Positions 18,133-26,964 are shown, numbered from the stretch's first letter. The stretch is DNA of 64,000 bases from 3-1-20CM-4-69-9 sp963833655 (GCA_963833655.1 CAWHYL010000007.1:558001-622000), one strand, 5' to 3'. The notes: a model not told the origin generated them from the sequence alone. Program-made: numbers and translations.

Positions 18133-18554
18133 AGCGGCTTCCTGCCCGCGAAGCCTTCGTCCGTACCGTGCCAGTACGCGATCTCGCCCTCGCCGAGCTT
18201 CCAGCACAGCAGGACGAGCTCGCCGCCGCGGCGCGACGGGAAGTCGAGCAGCCCGTCCTCGAGCGACTTGATCTGCGCGCCGGCGGCGTCGATCTCCTGC
18301 GCGCACGCGGCGATCGCGTCCGCCTCGGCCTGGATGCTCGCCGCGAGCTCGCGGAGGTCGCTCGGCGGAAGGTCGCCGCCGTTGCCCGCGATACGCGTCA
18401 CGAGCTCGCGCTGGCGGCGCTGTGCGGCGGCAAGCCGGCGATTGTGCTCGACCATCCGCTCGACGACGGGCCGGAGCTCCTCGACCGCCGCGTTCGCTTC
18501 TTCGAGCGTGAATTCCCGAGGCACCTCCCTATCATCACGGTTCGTGCTCGGCAT
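18129..18554 (-). CDS. DUF2203 family protein
   Basis: A 141-aa (or 131-aa) helical protein with the family's FTLEEANAAVEELRPVVERM start and its C-terminal signature GGELVLLCWKLGEGEIAYWH followed by EGFAGRKPL. Function is unknown; the family is common in high-GC Gram-positives and Deinococcus. Start is ambiguous. ATG 18554 overlaps the divergent mannosyltransferase start by 11 bp. GTG 18524 gives the homologue-like VPREFTLEEAN, but its GGAGG-like sequence directly abuts the codon. Coupled to the MBL hydrolase by GTGA. Confidence 0.8.
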   Translation of the reverse strand: MPSTNRDDREVPREFTLEEANAAVEELRPVVERMVEHNRRLAAAQRRQRELVTRIAGNGGDLPPSDLRELAASIQAEADAIAACAQEIDAAGAQIKSLEDGLLDFPSRRGGELVLLCWKLGEGEIAYWHGTDEGFAGRKPL

Positions 18555-19653
18555 CTACGTGTGGAGCCGGGCAATGATCTGGCTCGGCGCGATCTTCGCC
18601 TTCTACTGGTTCGAGCCGAATCGCAACCCGCGCGCAGGCCGCTGGGACTCGCCGCTGATTCACGACCTCGGCTCGTTCACCGACGTGTGGGCGCGGTGGG
18701 ACAGCGTCTTCTTCGTGCGGATCGCGACGCACGGCTACGACCGCGCGTCGGCCGCGTTCTACCCCCTGTATCCCGGGCTCGTCGCCGCGCTCGGTCGCCT
18801 CTTCTTCGGCCATTACGTCCTCGCCGGCATCGTCATCTCCCTCGCCGCGTGCCTCGGCGCATTCGCGTTGTTGTACCGACTCGCGGAGGAGCGGCTCGGC
18901 CCGGACGGCGCCTGGCGGACGGTGCTGTACCTCGCGATCTTCCCGATGGCCCTTTTCCTCCAGGCCGTGTACAGCGAGTCGCTCTACCTGCTGCTCGTCC
19001 TCGCGGCGTTCGTGACCGCGGAGCGTGGCCGCTTCGCATTCGCCGGCCTCCTGTCGGGGCTTGCAATCCTCACGCGCATCACCGGCGTCGCGCTGCTCCC
19101 GGCCCTCGCGGTGCTCGCGTGGCGGTCGCACAGGCGGGGGCGCGCGCTCGCGGAGCTGGCCCTGGCACTGCCGGTCGTCGCCGTGTACCCGCTCCTGCTC
19201 TGGCAGCAGATGGACGATCCGTGGGCGTTCTGGAATGCGCAGGACGAGTGGCACCGGCATCTTTCGCGCGCGGGCCCACTCGGCGGAATCTGGGCGGCGC
19301 TCGTGCACTGGACGCCGTCGCACGCCGAGTTCCAGCACGCGATCGCCGTCAACGCGGAAGGTCTCGTGGCGCTTGCAATCTTCATCCCGCTGACGGTCGT
19401 CGCGTGGCGGCGCTTCGGCGCGCCGTACGGCTTGTTCGCGGCGCTCAGCCTCGCGATTCCTCTCAGCTACCCGAGCTCGCGCTGGCCGCTGCTCTCGCTG
19501 CCGCGCTTCGGGCTGGTGATCTTCCCGTTCTTCCTCGCGCTCGCGGCGCTGACGACGGGCCGGCCGCGGCTGCACACGCTCGTCGCAGCGACGAGCGCAC
19601 TCTTCCTCGGCATCGCGATCGTCCAGTGGTCGTTATGGCAGTGGGTCGCGTGA
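18544..19653 (+). CDS. PIG-V-like GT-C mannosyltransferase
   Basis: A 369-aa multi-spanning membrane protein. The first extracytoplasmic loop ends in WARWDSVFFVRIATHGYD and AFYPLYPGLVAALGRL, signatures of PIG-V/mannosyltransferase-like GT-C proteins. About eight further hydrophobic segments follow, including an FPMALFLQAVYSESLYLLL segment. Likely uses a polyprenyl-phosphate sugar on the outer face. The GTG at 18544 is the first start preserving TM1. The stop overlaps the HAD gene. Head-to-head overlap with DUF2203 leaves no separate promoter region. Confidence 0.82.
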   Translation: MLGIYVWSRAMIWLGAIFAFYWFEPNRNPRAGRWDSPLIHDLGSFTDVWARWDSVFFVRIATHGYDRASAAFYPLYPGLVAALGRLFFGHYVLAGIVISLAACLGAFALLYRLAEERLGPDGAWRTVLYLAIFPMALFLQAVYSESLYLLLVLAAFVTAERGRFAFAGLLSGLAILTRITGVALLPALAVLAWRSHRRGRALAELALALPVVAVYPLLLWQQMDDPWAFWNAQDEWHRHLSRAGPLGGIWAALVHWTPSHAEFQHAIAVNAEGLVALAIFIPLTVVAWRRFGAPYGLFAALSLAIPLSYPSSRWPLLSLPRFGLVIFPFFLALAALTTGRPRLHTLVAATSALFLGIAIVQWSLWQWVA

Positions 19654-20270
19654 CGGCCGCGGCGCTCGACGGCGTCACCGTCGACGCGCACGGGACGCTG
19701 GTGCGCTTGATCGATCCCGTTCCGGCGCTCGCGGCGGCCCTCGCGGAACGCGGCGCCGAACGCCCGCGAGACGTCGTCGCGCACGGGTTCCGCGTGGAGG
19801 TCGAGCACTACGTGCGGCATTCGTCGGACGGACACGACGAGCCCGGGCTCGCGCAATTGCGGCGCGACTGCGCGGCCGTCTTCCTCGACGCCGTCGCCGC
19901 CGAGCTGGACGCCGACGAGTTCGCGCCGGTCTACGCCGGCGCGATGCGCTTCGAGCCCCTTCCCGGCGTCGTGCCCGCGCTCGAGCAGCTCCGCGGCCTC
20001 GGGCTCGAGCTCGCGGTCGTCGCAAACTGGGACCTCTCGCTCCGGCGGCTGCTCGACGAGGTCGGCCTGAGCCGGTACTTCCGCGCCGTCGTCCACGCGG
20101 CGGGAAAGCCCGGGCCGGACGGGCTCCTCCGGGCACTCGACGCGCTCGGAGTCGACGCGTCGCGCGCATTGCACATCGGCGACGACGAGGCCGACGAGCT
20201 CGCGGCGGCCGCAGCCGGCACGCTGTTCGCGCCGGCGCCGCTGCCCGACGCCGTCGCGGCGCTCGCATGA
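19635..20270 (+). CDS. HAD-superfamily hydrolase
   Basis: A 211-aa (from ATG 19635) or 206-aa (from GTG 19650) haloacid dehalogenase-like hydrolase. Motif I is VDAHGTL (nucleophile Asp), motif II includes VVANWDLSL, motif III lies around AAGKPGPDGLL, and motif IV is HIGDDEADEL. A helical cap domain lies between. GTG 19650 overlaps the preceding stop in the GTGA style common in this genome, so it may be the true start. A small-molecule phosphatase role is likely; the substrate is unknown. Confidence 0.85.
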   Translation: MAVGRVTAAALDGVTVDAHGTLVRLIDPVPALAAALAERGAERPRDVVAHGFRVEVEHYVRHSSDGHDEPGLAQLRRDCAAVFLDAVAAELDADEFAPVYAGAMRFEPLPGVVPALEQLRGLGLELAVVANWDLSLRRLLDEVGLSRYFRAVVHAAGKPGPDGLLRALDALGVDASRALHIGDDEADELAAAAAGTLFAPAPLPDAVAALA

Positions 20271-20971
20271 GCCCGCTCGCCGCTTGGACGACGTTCGTCG
20301 TTGCGTTCGCGTCGCTCAGCTACGCCGTCCGCTTCACGGAGGGGAAGCCGCAGAAGGACGTCCTGTACCAGTGGTCGACCGTCGCGAACAGCCTCGTCCA
20401 GTACGCAATCATCGCGTTGATCGTCTACGCGATCGCAGGACTGGGGAATCGGCGCCAACTGCTCGTGCTCCGCCGGCCGACGTCGTGGTGGGTCGCGGCG
20501 CGCGTCGGGGCAGGAGTGGGCATCGGCATCACCGTGCTGACGGCCGTGCTCGGGCCGGTCCTGCACCCGGGCCGCGAGCAGGGGGTGACGCCCGACGTCT
20601 GGATCCCGAGCCACGCTGCCCAGTACGTCGCGAACGGGATCGTCATCTGCATCGTGGCGCCGTTCGTCGAGGAGCTCGCGTTTCGCGGCCTCGGCTACTC
20701 GCTCCTCGTCCGCTACGGACGCTGGACTGCGATCGTGCTCGTCGGTGTCGCGTTCGGCGCCGCGCACGGGCTCGTCGAGGCCTTCCCGTTCCTCGCCGCG
20801 TTCGGCGCGGGCCTGGCCTACCTCCGCAGCCGCGTCGACAGCGTGTATCCCGGCATGATCGTCCACGGCGTGTTCAACGCAACCGCGCTGGCCGTTGCCG
20901 TTTCGGGCAAACCTCAGGCGGAAAACATGCTTCGCGCATGCTCTGGGGTCTGGTCGTTGCTGCACTTCTGA
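20267..20971 (+). CDS. CPBP-family intramembrane glutamic protease (Abi/CAAX-like)
   Basis: A 234-aa membrane protein with about six TM helices and the CPBP motifs: E135-E136-xxx-R140 (VEELAFRG), H167 (FGAAHG) and the HxxxN pair H200/N204 (HGVFNA). Family members cleave within membranes, and in bacteria some process peptides or act in immunity to self-made bacteriocins. ATG 20267 overlaps the HAD stop (ATGA). The L,D-transpeptidase gene starts 34 nt before its end. Confidence 0.87.
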   Translation: MSPLAAWTTFVVAFASLSYAVRFTEGKPQKDVLYQWSTVANSLVQYAIIALIVYAIAGLGNRRQLLVLRRPTSWWVAARVGAGVGIGITVLTAVLGPVLHPGREQGVTPDVWIPSHAAQYVANGIVICIVAPFVEELAFRGLGYSLLVRYGRWTAIVLVGVAFGAAHGLVEAFPFLAAFGAGLAYLRSRVDSVYPGMIVHGVFNATALAVAVSGKPQAENMLRACSGVWSLLHF

Positions 20972-21984
20972 CCGTCACGGTTCAGGCGTCGCCCACATCG
21001 GGGCCGGCGCCGCTGGACGTCACGTTCACCGCCGGCGGAACGTCGACCGCGCACTGGGACTTCGGCGACGGCACCTCGGCGGACGGGCCGACCGTGGAGC
21101 ACAGCTACGCGGCCGGACGCTGGCACGCGGCGGTCACCGACGAGACCGGCGCCATGCAGACGGTGACGGTGACGGCATACGGGTTGACGCTGCGCGGACC
21201 GCACACCGCACGCTACGGCCGCCGTGTCGTCTTCCGCGGATCGATCCTCCCGGCCGAACGCGGACTGCGAGTGACCTCGACCGGGCCGAACGGCAACGTC
21301 GGCCACGCGACGACGACTGAGCGCGGAACGTTCACGCTCCGTGCGCAGCTGCGACTACCCGGGCGCTACACCGCGACGGGCAGGCGCGCGACATCGGCGC
21401 CGATCGCGGTGCGGATCGCGCTGCGGCGGCTCTCGCTCGGGGCGCACAGCGTTCTCGTCGGTCAGCTGGGGGGCCGGCTCCGGCAGCTCCACTACGCGGC
21501 CCCGCGGGAAATGACCTTCGACGGCCGCCTGCTCGACGCGGTGTACGCGTTCGAGAGAGTGCAGGGTCTGCCGCGCACCGGTGTCGTCGATCCGCGGTTC
21601 CGGCGTGCCTTCATGGCGGCGCGGACACCGAGCCCGCGTTACGCGCAGCCGGCGAGCCACATCGAGGTCGACAAAGAGCGGCAGGTGCCGGACGTCGTGC
21701 GCCGCTCACGCGTCGCGCTCATCGCTCCCGTCTCGACCGCCGGGCTGCCGGGCAAGTTCACGCCCGTTGGGAGGTTCTCGATCTACCGAAAAGTCGTCGG
21801 CTTCGACCCCAGCCCACTCGGAGCCTTGTACGACCCGATGTACTTCACGGGTGGCTATGCGATTCACGACAACCCGTCCGTTCCGCCGTACCCGGCGAGC
21901 CACGGCTGCGTCCGCGTCCCGATGTGGGTCGCGCCGCTTCTCTACGCATCGAACCCGTACGGCGAGACGGTGTACGTGTACTAG
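20938..21984 (+). CDS. Secreted L,D-transpeptidase with N-terminal PKD domain
   Basis: A 348-aa wall enzyme. It has a short signal/anchor (residues 2-17), a PKD domain (18-82, WDFGDGTSADGPTVEHSY), an Ig-like segment (83-162), a peptidoglycan-binding-like helical region (about 175-230) and a C-terminal YkuD domain. The catalytic motif includes H310, H322, C324 and R326 (SHGCVRVP). It should make 3-3 cross-links or attach proteins to the wall. The ATG at 20938 lies inside the CPBP gene and gives the signal sequence; longer frames are shadows. PKD fusion to YkuD is uncommon in my experience. Confidence 0.88.
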   Translation: MLWGLVVAALLTVTVQASPTSGPAPLDVTFTAGGTSTAHWDFGDGTSADGPTVEHSYAAGRWHAAVTDETGAMQTVTVTAYGLTLRGPHTARYGRRVVFRGSILPAERGLRVTSTGPNGNVGHATTTERGTFTLRAQLRLPGRYTATGRRATSAPIAVRIALRRLSLGAHSVLVGQLGGRLRQLHYAAPREMTFDGRLLDAVYAFERVQGLPRTGVVDPRFRRAFMAARTPSPRYAQPASHIEVDKERQVPDVVRRSRVALIAPVSTAGLPGKFTPVGRFSIYRKVVGFDPSPLGALYDPMYFTGGYAIHDNPSVPPYPASHGCVRVPMWVAPLLYASNPYGETVYVY

Positions 21985-22405
21985 CGCCGTCCTGCTGCTG
22001 CTTGCCGCCGGCTGCGGCTCCGCGAAGCGCCCACTTGCGTACGAAGACCTGACGGCCAAGGTCGGCGGCCTCGAGTTCACGCGCATCACCGTCGACACCG
22101 CGCAGTCGCGACGGGAGCTGCGCGAGGTGCTCTCGCGCAACAACCCGGGGGCGAAGATTCGGCTCCCCGCGATCGACTTCGGCAGGCAGGAGACGTTTCT
22201 CGTCGCGGCGGGCCCACGCTCGAGCACCGGCTACGCTCTGCGCGTCGTGCGCGTCTACGAACACGGAGACCATGTGCAGGTCGTGATCCGCGAGCGAGCG
22301 CCGACGCTCGACGACCCGGTCCGCGCGCGCGTCACGTATCCCTTCCGCCTGATTGCCCTGCCGACCCACAAGCCCGTGCACCTGAAATGGTTGGGCCGCC
22401 CGTGA
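21974..22405 (+). CDS. Putative lipoprotein with PrcB-like C-terminal domain; start unresolved
   Basis: The frame encodes SAVLLLLAAGCGSAKRP, a lipobox (LAAGC), then about 120 residues. The end resembles the PrcB C-terminal domain (IDFGRQETFLVAAGPRSSTG, VTYPFRLIALP), a beta-rich extracytoplasmic domain. No ATG, GTG or TTG lies near the signal peptide. Candidates are ACG 21974, overlapping the L,D-transpeptidase stop (13 residues before the lipid Cys), and CTG 21992 (too short a signal). A sequence error is also possible. The stop overlaps the chorismate mutase GTG, so it is genuinely inside the operon. Confidence 0.6.
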   Translation, partial: TCTSAVLLLLAAGCGSAKRPLAYEDLTAKVGGLEFTRITVDTAQSRRELREVLSRNNPGAKIRLPAIDFGRQETFLVAAGPRSSTGYALRVVRVYEHGDHVQVVIRERAPTLDDPVRARVTYPFRLIALPTHKPVHLKWLGRP

Positions 22406-22683
22406 ACGACGACCCGCTGATCAAGCAGCTTCGCCAGCAGATCTCCGACACCGACCGCTCGATCGTCGACGCGTTCAACGCGCGCCTGCGCCTGGTCGCG
22501 CGCCTGAAGGGCTACAAGGAATCGCGGGGGATCGACTTCCTCGATCCCGAGCGCGAGGAGTGGATGCTGCAGTACCTCACGCGCGCGAACCGCGGTCCGC
22601 TCTCGGGCGACGGCTTGAAAGAGCTGTTCGACGAGATCCTGGACCTGACGAAGCGCGAGGTCCAGCGCGGCGAGGAGAGCTAG
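22402..22683 (+). CDS. Monofunctional AroQ-class chorismate mutase
   Basis: A 93-aa all-helical protein matching AroQ chorismate mutase, which converts chorismate to prephenate for Phe/Tyr synthesis. The typical first helix LRQQISDTDRSIVDAFNARL and the RLKGYKESRGIDFLDPEREE segment carry the Arg/Lys residues that bind the substrate. GTG 22402 overlaps the lipoprotein stop (GTGA). Its stop (TAG 22681-22683) directly abuts the stop of the convergent nuclease gene with no spacer. No other aromatic amino acid gene is nearby. Confidence 0.85.
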   Translation: MNDDPLIKQLRQQISDTDRSIVDAFNARLRLVARLKGYKESRGIDFLDPEREEWMLQYLTRANRGPLSGDGLKELFDEILDLTKREVQRGEES

Positions 22684-23190
22684 CTACTCGTCCTCTGGAT
22701 CGACGGCGAACTCGTCGGGCGTGACCTGCTCGAGGAACTGCTTGAACTCGGAGACCTTCGACTCGATGTCCTCCTCGGTCACCTCGTCGCCCTCGAACTC
22801 GATCCCGGATTCCTCGATCACGTCGTCGGCGGCGAAGATCGGCGCGTCGGCGCGGATGGCGAGCGCGATCGCATCGGACGGCCGCGAGTCGACTTCGATC
22901 TCCGACCCGTCGAGCTGCACCGTGATCTGCGCGTAGAACGTGTTCTCGCGCAGCTCGGTGACCGTGATGCGCGTCACCTGTGCGCCGAGCTGGTCGAGCA
23001 TGTCCGTCACGAGGTCGTGCGTCATCGGGCGCGGCGTCGACGCGCTCTGCAGCTTCATCAGGATCGCGGCCGCCTCGGGATGGCCGATCCAGATCGGCAG
23101 GAACTTGTTGCCTTCGGCCGTCTTGAGCAGAACGATCGGCTGCTTGCCGACCAGATCGAAGCTCACGCCGTAGATCTGCATCTCCTGCAT
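22684..23190 (-). CDS. Bifunctional nuclease family protein (DUF151)
   Basis: A 168-aa protein with the DUF151 core: FLPIWIGHPEAAAI, RPMTHDLVTDMLDQLGA, ENTFYAQITVQ and DSRPSDAIALAIRADAPIF. Plant and bacterial relatives have RNase/DNase activity. An acidic tail (residues 130-168) carries many Glu/Asp. ATG 23190. The 86-bp upstream gap separates it from the CBS protein, which precedes it on the same strand. Confidence 0.88.
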   Translation of the reverse strand: MQEMQIYGVSFDLVGKQPIVLLKTAEGNKFLPIWIGHPEAAAILMKLQSASTPRPMTHDLVTDMLDQLGAQVTRITVTELRENTFYAQITVQLDGSEIEVDSRPSDAIALAIRADAPIFAADDVIEESGIEFEGDEVTEEDIESKVSEFKQFLEQVTPDEFAVDPEDE

Positions 23191-23276
23191 GGGGCGACCT
23201 TTTCGGATGGTAGCTCAGGCTTTCTGCGTCGAACGTCACCCGGCCGGCCGTTCCAAAAACGTTTACGCGGGTGGCG

Positions 23277-23654
23277 CTATCGCTCTTTGAGCCGCCATTC
23301 GGCGACGTCGCGGATGCTCACGATCCCGACGGCCCGTTCGTCGGCGACCACCGGAATGTGCCGAAAGCCTCGCTCGATCATCGTCTCGCCGGCCTCCTCG
23401 ACCGACGCATCCTCGGTCATCGTCACCGGGTCCGGCGTCATCCACTCGCGGACCCTCGCCTCGCTCGAGTGCACGCGGCCGGCGACCGCACGCATCAGGT
23501 CGCGCTCGGTGAAGATCCCGATCATCCGGCCGAAGTCGGAGACGACGACGGCGCCCACGCTATGGCGCGTCATCTTCTCGGCTGCCTCGCCGATCGTGTC
23601 CGACGGCTCGACCGTCAGCACGTCCTTCGTCATCACCTCGCCCAGCGTCGGCAT
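23277..23654 (-). CDS. CBS-domain pair protein
   Basis: A 125-aa protein consisting of two CBS domains. The first starts MTKDVLTVEPSDTIGEAAEKM and ends GIFTERDLMRAV; the second starts MTPDPVTMTEDASVEEAGETM and ends GIVSIRDVAEW. Such stand-alone pairs bind adenosine nucleotides and act as energy sensors for unknown partners. ATG 23654 (MPTLGEVMTKDV) is chosen over 23666, because domain 1 begins right after it. The promoter region is shared with the divergent tRNA-Ile gene. Confidence 0.88.
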   Translation of the reverse strand: MPTLGEVMTKDVLTVEPSDTIGEAAEKMTRHSVGAVVVSDFGRMIGIFTERDLMRAVAGRVHSSEARVREWMTPDPVTMTEDASVEEAGETMIERGFRHIPVVADERAVGIVSIRDVAEWRLKER

Positions 23655-23699
23655 GCCGGCGAGCATAGGCGAAGACCGCGGCTACAATCCACCCCTCGC

Positions 23700-23773
23700 G
23701 GGCGATTAGCTCAGTTGGTTAGAGCGCCGCTCTGATAAGGCGGAGGTCCGTGGTTCGAATCCACGATCGCCCA
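23700..23773 (+). tRNA. ileT: tRNA-Ile(GAT)
   Basis: A 74-nt cloverleaf without encoded CCA. Acceptor stem GGGCGAT (23700-23706) pairs with ATCGCCC (23766-23772), with discriminator A23773. The D-arm is GCTC/GAGC, the anticodon stem is CCGCT/GGCGG with loop CTGATAA (anticodon GAT), and the T-arm is CGTGG-TTCGAAT-CCACG. It stands alone rather than in an rRNA operon, and decodes ATC/ATT. Confidence 0.97.
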
Positions 23774-23817
23774 TCGCGTAGCCTCGTCGCCCCCCAGCTA
23801 GGTCCGGGGCCGGGAAG

Positions 23818-24069
23818 TCAGTGCAGCCGGTCGGTGCGCTGCAGGTAGTCCTCGAGGGCCAGCAGGAACGAGTTGTCCTCGGCGAGCTCGCGGAGGGTTC
23901 CCTTGGTCTCGTCGTCGAGGTCCTCGTCGCGCGCCAGCTCGGTGAGAAAGCTGCCCATCTGACCGTCGCGGGACAGCGCCGCCATACGGAGAAAGATCCG
24001 CCGCGCCTCGTCGTCCTGCGAAATCGCCTCGAGCGACTCCATGTCGTGGTGCGTCCACAGCCCGAGCAT
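23818..24069 (-). CDS. Small acidic protein of unknown function
   Basis: An 83-aa frame (or 74 aa from ATG 24042) downstream of parB on the same strand, 42 nt after the parB stop. It is predicted all-helical and acidic (SQDDEARRIFLRMAALSRDG, ELARDEDLDDETKGTLREL). I do not recognise a family. Third-position GC bias, absence of rare codons and position in the origin operon make it likely real. Possible partners are the ParAB segregation proteins, but nothing in the sequence proves it. Confidence 0.55.
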   Translation of the reverse strand: MLGLWTHHDMESLEAISQDDEARRIFLRMAALSRDGQMGSFLTELARDEDLDDETKGTLRELAEDNSFLLALEDYLQRTDRLH

Positions 24070-24111
24070 CTCGAGGGGTAAACGCCCCGAGACGGTGGGG
24101 AGATACGCGCC

Positions 24112-24940
24112 CTAGGGTGCGACCCGCTCGAGCGCCTCGACGAGCTCCTCGAGCTCCGTCTCGTCGGCGAACGAGATCTCGAGCCGGTTCGAGACCACCC
24201 GGCTGGAGAAGCCCGTGATGCGGTCCGCCGCACGCTTCGCCCGCGCGACGAGCGCCGGGTCCAGCACCGCCTGCTGCCGGCGCTGCTTCGTCTTCGCGCC
24301 GGCCCAGCGGGCCGCGCGTTCGGCGGCACGGACGGACATGCCCTTCTGCACGATCTTGCGCGCCAGCGCCCGCCGGCCCTCGTGATCCGGCACCGCGAGC
24401 ACCGCCCGCGCGTGCCCCTCCGTCAGCTGGCCCCGCTCGAGCATCTTGAGCACGTCCTCCGGCAGCTCGAGCAGGCGCACGCGGTTCGACACCGCCGGCT
24501 TCGACTTCCCCACCTGCTCCGCGAGCTCGCCGAGCGACAGCCCGAACTCGTCCAGCACGACGGCGAAGGCGCGCGCCTCTTCGACCGGCGAGAGGTCCTC
24601 ACGTGCGATGTTCTCGACGAGCCCGAGCAGAAGCGAATCGCGGTCGTCGGCGTCGCGAACGACCGCAGGCACCGTTTTCAGCTTCGCGTCGCGGGCGGCA
24701 CGCCAGCGCCGTTCGCCGGCGATCAGCTCGTAGCCGCCGGCCGTTCGCGGACGGACGAGCACCGGCTGCACGATCCCTTGCGACCGGACCGAGTCGGCGA
24801 GGCCCGCACCGGCGTCCCCGTCGAACTTGCGGCGCGGCTGGCGCGGGTTCGCGTGAATCGCATCGACCGGAAGCTCTGCGAGCTCGCTCGGTCCCGCGCC
24901 GCCCAGCAGGACCTCCAGGCCGCGGCCGAGGCCGCGGCGT

Positions 24941-24948
<8 letters not shown>
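24112..24948 (-). CDS. parB: Chromosome partitioning protein ParB
   Basis: A 278-aa centromere-binding CTPase. The N-terminus RRGLGRGLEVLLGG is the arginine-containing ParA-activating peptide. The CTP-binding/ParB-N region has LPVDAIHANPRQPRR and LIAGERRWRAA (box II GERRWRA). The helix-turn-helix follows (LSLGELAEQVGKSKPAVSNRVRLL), then a C-terminal dimerisation domain. The GTG at 24948 overlaps the parA stop and fits homologues; the longer frame is a parA shadow. I found no perfect parS site in the window. Confidence 0.95.
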
Positions 24949-25693
<745 letters not shown>

Positions 25694-25706
25694 GCCGGGA
25701 GCGTAC

Positions 25707-26279
25707 TCAGGCCAACGGACGCTTACGCGCAACGCCGGTGCGGCGCGGAAAGCCCTCGGGGGTGGGCCGGAGCTTGCGCAACACGAGCAGTCCGTCGCGC
25801 TCGCCGGCCACCTCGGCGGCCAGCTGCGACGCGACCCTCGCGACGTGCTCGACGTCCGCGGAGGGACCGATCCAGAGAACGACCGCGCCGCCTGCACGCA
25901 CGAGCGGCAGGCACCATTCGGCCGCGACGGGCGGCGGGGCCAGAGCTCTTGCAACCGCTACGCCGAACACATCCGTCTGCTGCTCCTCCGCGCGTCCTTG
26001 CACGACCGTCGCGTTCGGCGGCGCCCAGGTGCGCAGGAACGCGCACTTGCGTCCGTTCGCCTCGAGCAGCGTCACGTCGCGATCGGGAAACGACGCGGCC
26101 AGCGGAATGCCGGGGACGCCGCCGCCGGACCCGACATCGACGATGGGCCCTTCGTGCTCGGAGACGACGGCGACACCGCGCAGCGAGTCGTCGAGCAGAA
26201 CGCGGCGAGCCTCGTCGGCGTCGTCGATCGCAGTCAGGCCCGGTGTTGCGACGAGCGTCGCGACCCAGTCGTCAAGCAA
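25707..26279 (-). CDS. rsmG: 16S rRNA (guanine527-N7)-methyltransferase RsmG
   Basis: A 190-aa class I methyltransferase that modifies G527 in the decoding-centre region of 16S rRNA. SAM-binding motif I is IVDVGSGGGVPGIPLA; motif II DVTLLEANGRKCAFL follows; AVARALAPPPVAAEW is motif IV. The start appears to be TTG at 26279, overlapping the jag stop (26272-26274). This gives a slightly shorter N-terminus than the E. coli protein but retains the RVLLDDSLRG segment. Confidence 0.92.
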   Translation of the reverse strand: MLDDWVATLVATPGLTAIDDADEARRVLLDDSLRGVAVVSEHEGPIVDVGSGGGVPGIPLAASFPDRDVTLLEANGRKCAFLRTWAPPNATVVQGRAEEQQTDVFGVAVARALAPPPVAAEWCLPLVRAGGAVVLWIGPSADVEHVARVASQLAAEVAGERDGLLVLRKLRPTPEGFPRRTGVARKRPLA

Positions 26280-26964
26280 CGGGCCTGATGACGACGAAGC
26301 GGTTGGGCTCGGTGCCTTCGCTCGTCGTCTCGACGCCGTCGAACTCCTTCAGGCGAACGTGCACGACCTTCCGCTCGACGGCGGTCATCGGGTCGAGCTC
26401 GACGGCTTCGAGGCTCGTCAGCGCCCGCTCCGCCGAGCGCACCGCGAGCGCCTCGAGCGACGCGCGGCGGCGGTCGCGGTAGCCCGCTGCATCGACGACG
26501 ACCTCCTTGCGGTCGTCGGAGTGACCACGATACATCGCCGCGTTCGCCAGGTACTGAATCGCGTCGATCGTCTGGCCGTGCCGACCGATCAGCATCCCGA
26601 GATCCGGCCCGGCGCACGACACCGTGATCGTCTCGTCGCCTTCCTCGACGTCCACCTGAGCGTTGACGCCGATGCCGTTCACGATCCGCTGCACGAGCTC
26701 ACGAGCTTCCGCTGCGAGCTCGCTGTCGTTCGGCGACGGGAGCGCAGGCGGGGGCGCAGCTGCTGGTGAGTCGACGCCCGCGACGCTCGCGATCACACGC
26801 GCGGGGGTGAAGCCCACGCCCAGCAGCCCGCGCTCGCCCTCGGACACGACCTGGAAGCGGACCGCCGACTTGTCCAGACCCGGCCGCTGGCGCTCGAGCT
26901 CGCGCAGCGCCGACCATTTGGCCTCGCCGACCGTCTCGCCGGTCGCCTCGACCTGAAGCTCCAT
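26272..26964 (-). CDS. khpB: Jag/KhpB RNA-binding protein (Jag_N-KH-R3H)
   Basis: A 230-aa protein. Jag_N is at 1-52 (MELQVEATGETVGEAKWSAL, GLLGVGF), a Pro/Ala linker spans to about 80, then comes a type II KH domain with the GRHG loop (MLIGRHGQTIDAIQYL). An R3H domain completes it (YRDRRRASLEALA, LDPMTAVERKVVH). It is an RNA chaperone usually partnered with KhpA. ATG 26964 overlaps the yidC stop (ATGA). The position between yidC and rsmG is the conserved one. Confidence 0.94.
   Translation of the reverse strand: MELQVEATGETVGEAKWSALRELERQRPGLDKSAVRFQVVSEGERGLLGVGFTPARVIASVAGVDSPAAAPPPALPSPNDSELAAEARELVQRIVNGIGVNAQVDVEEGDETITVSCAGPDLGMLIGRHGQTIDAIQYLANAAMYRGHSDDRKEVVVDAAGYRDRRRASLEALAVRSAERALTSLEAVELDPMTAVERKVVHVRLKEFDGVETTSEGTEPNRFVVIRPVA

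Noticed and set aside
21581..21973. Extension of the lipoprotein frame upstream through the L,D-transpeptidase gene
   Set aside because: Upstream residues are Arg/Thr/Ser-rich shadow of the YkuD domain, and a lipoprotein signal should be N-terminal.
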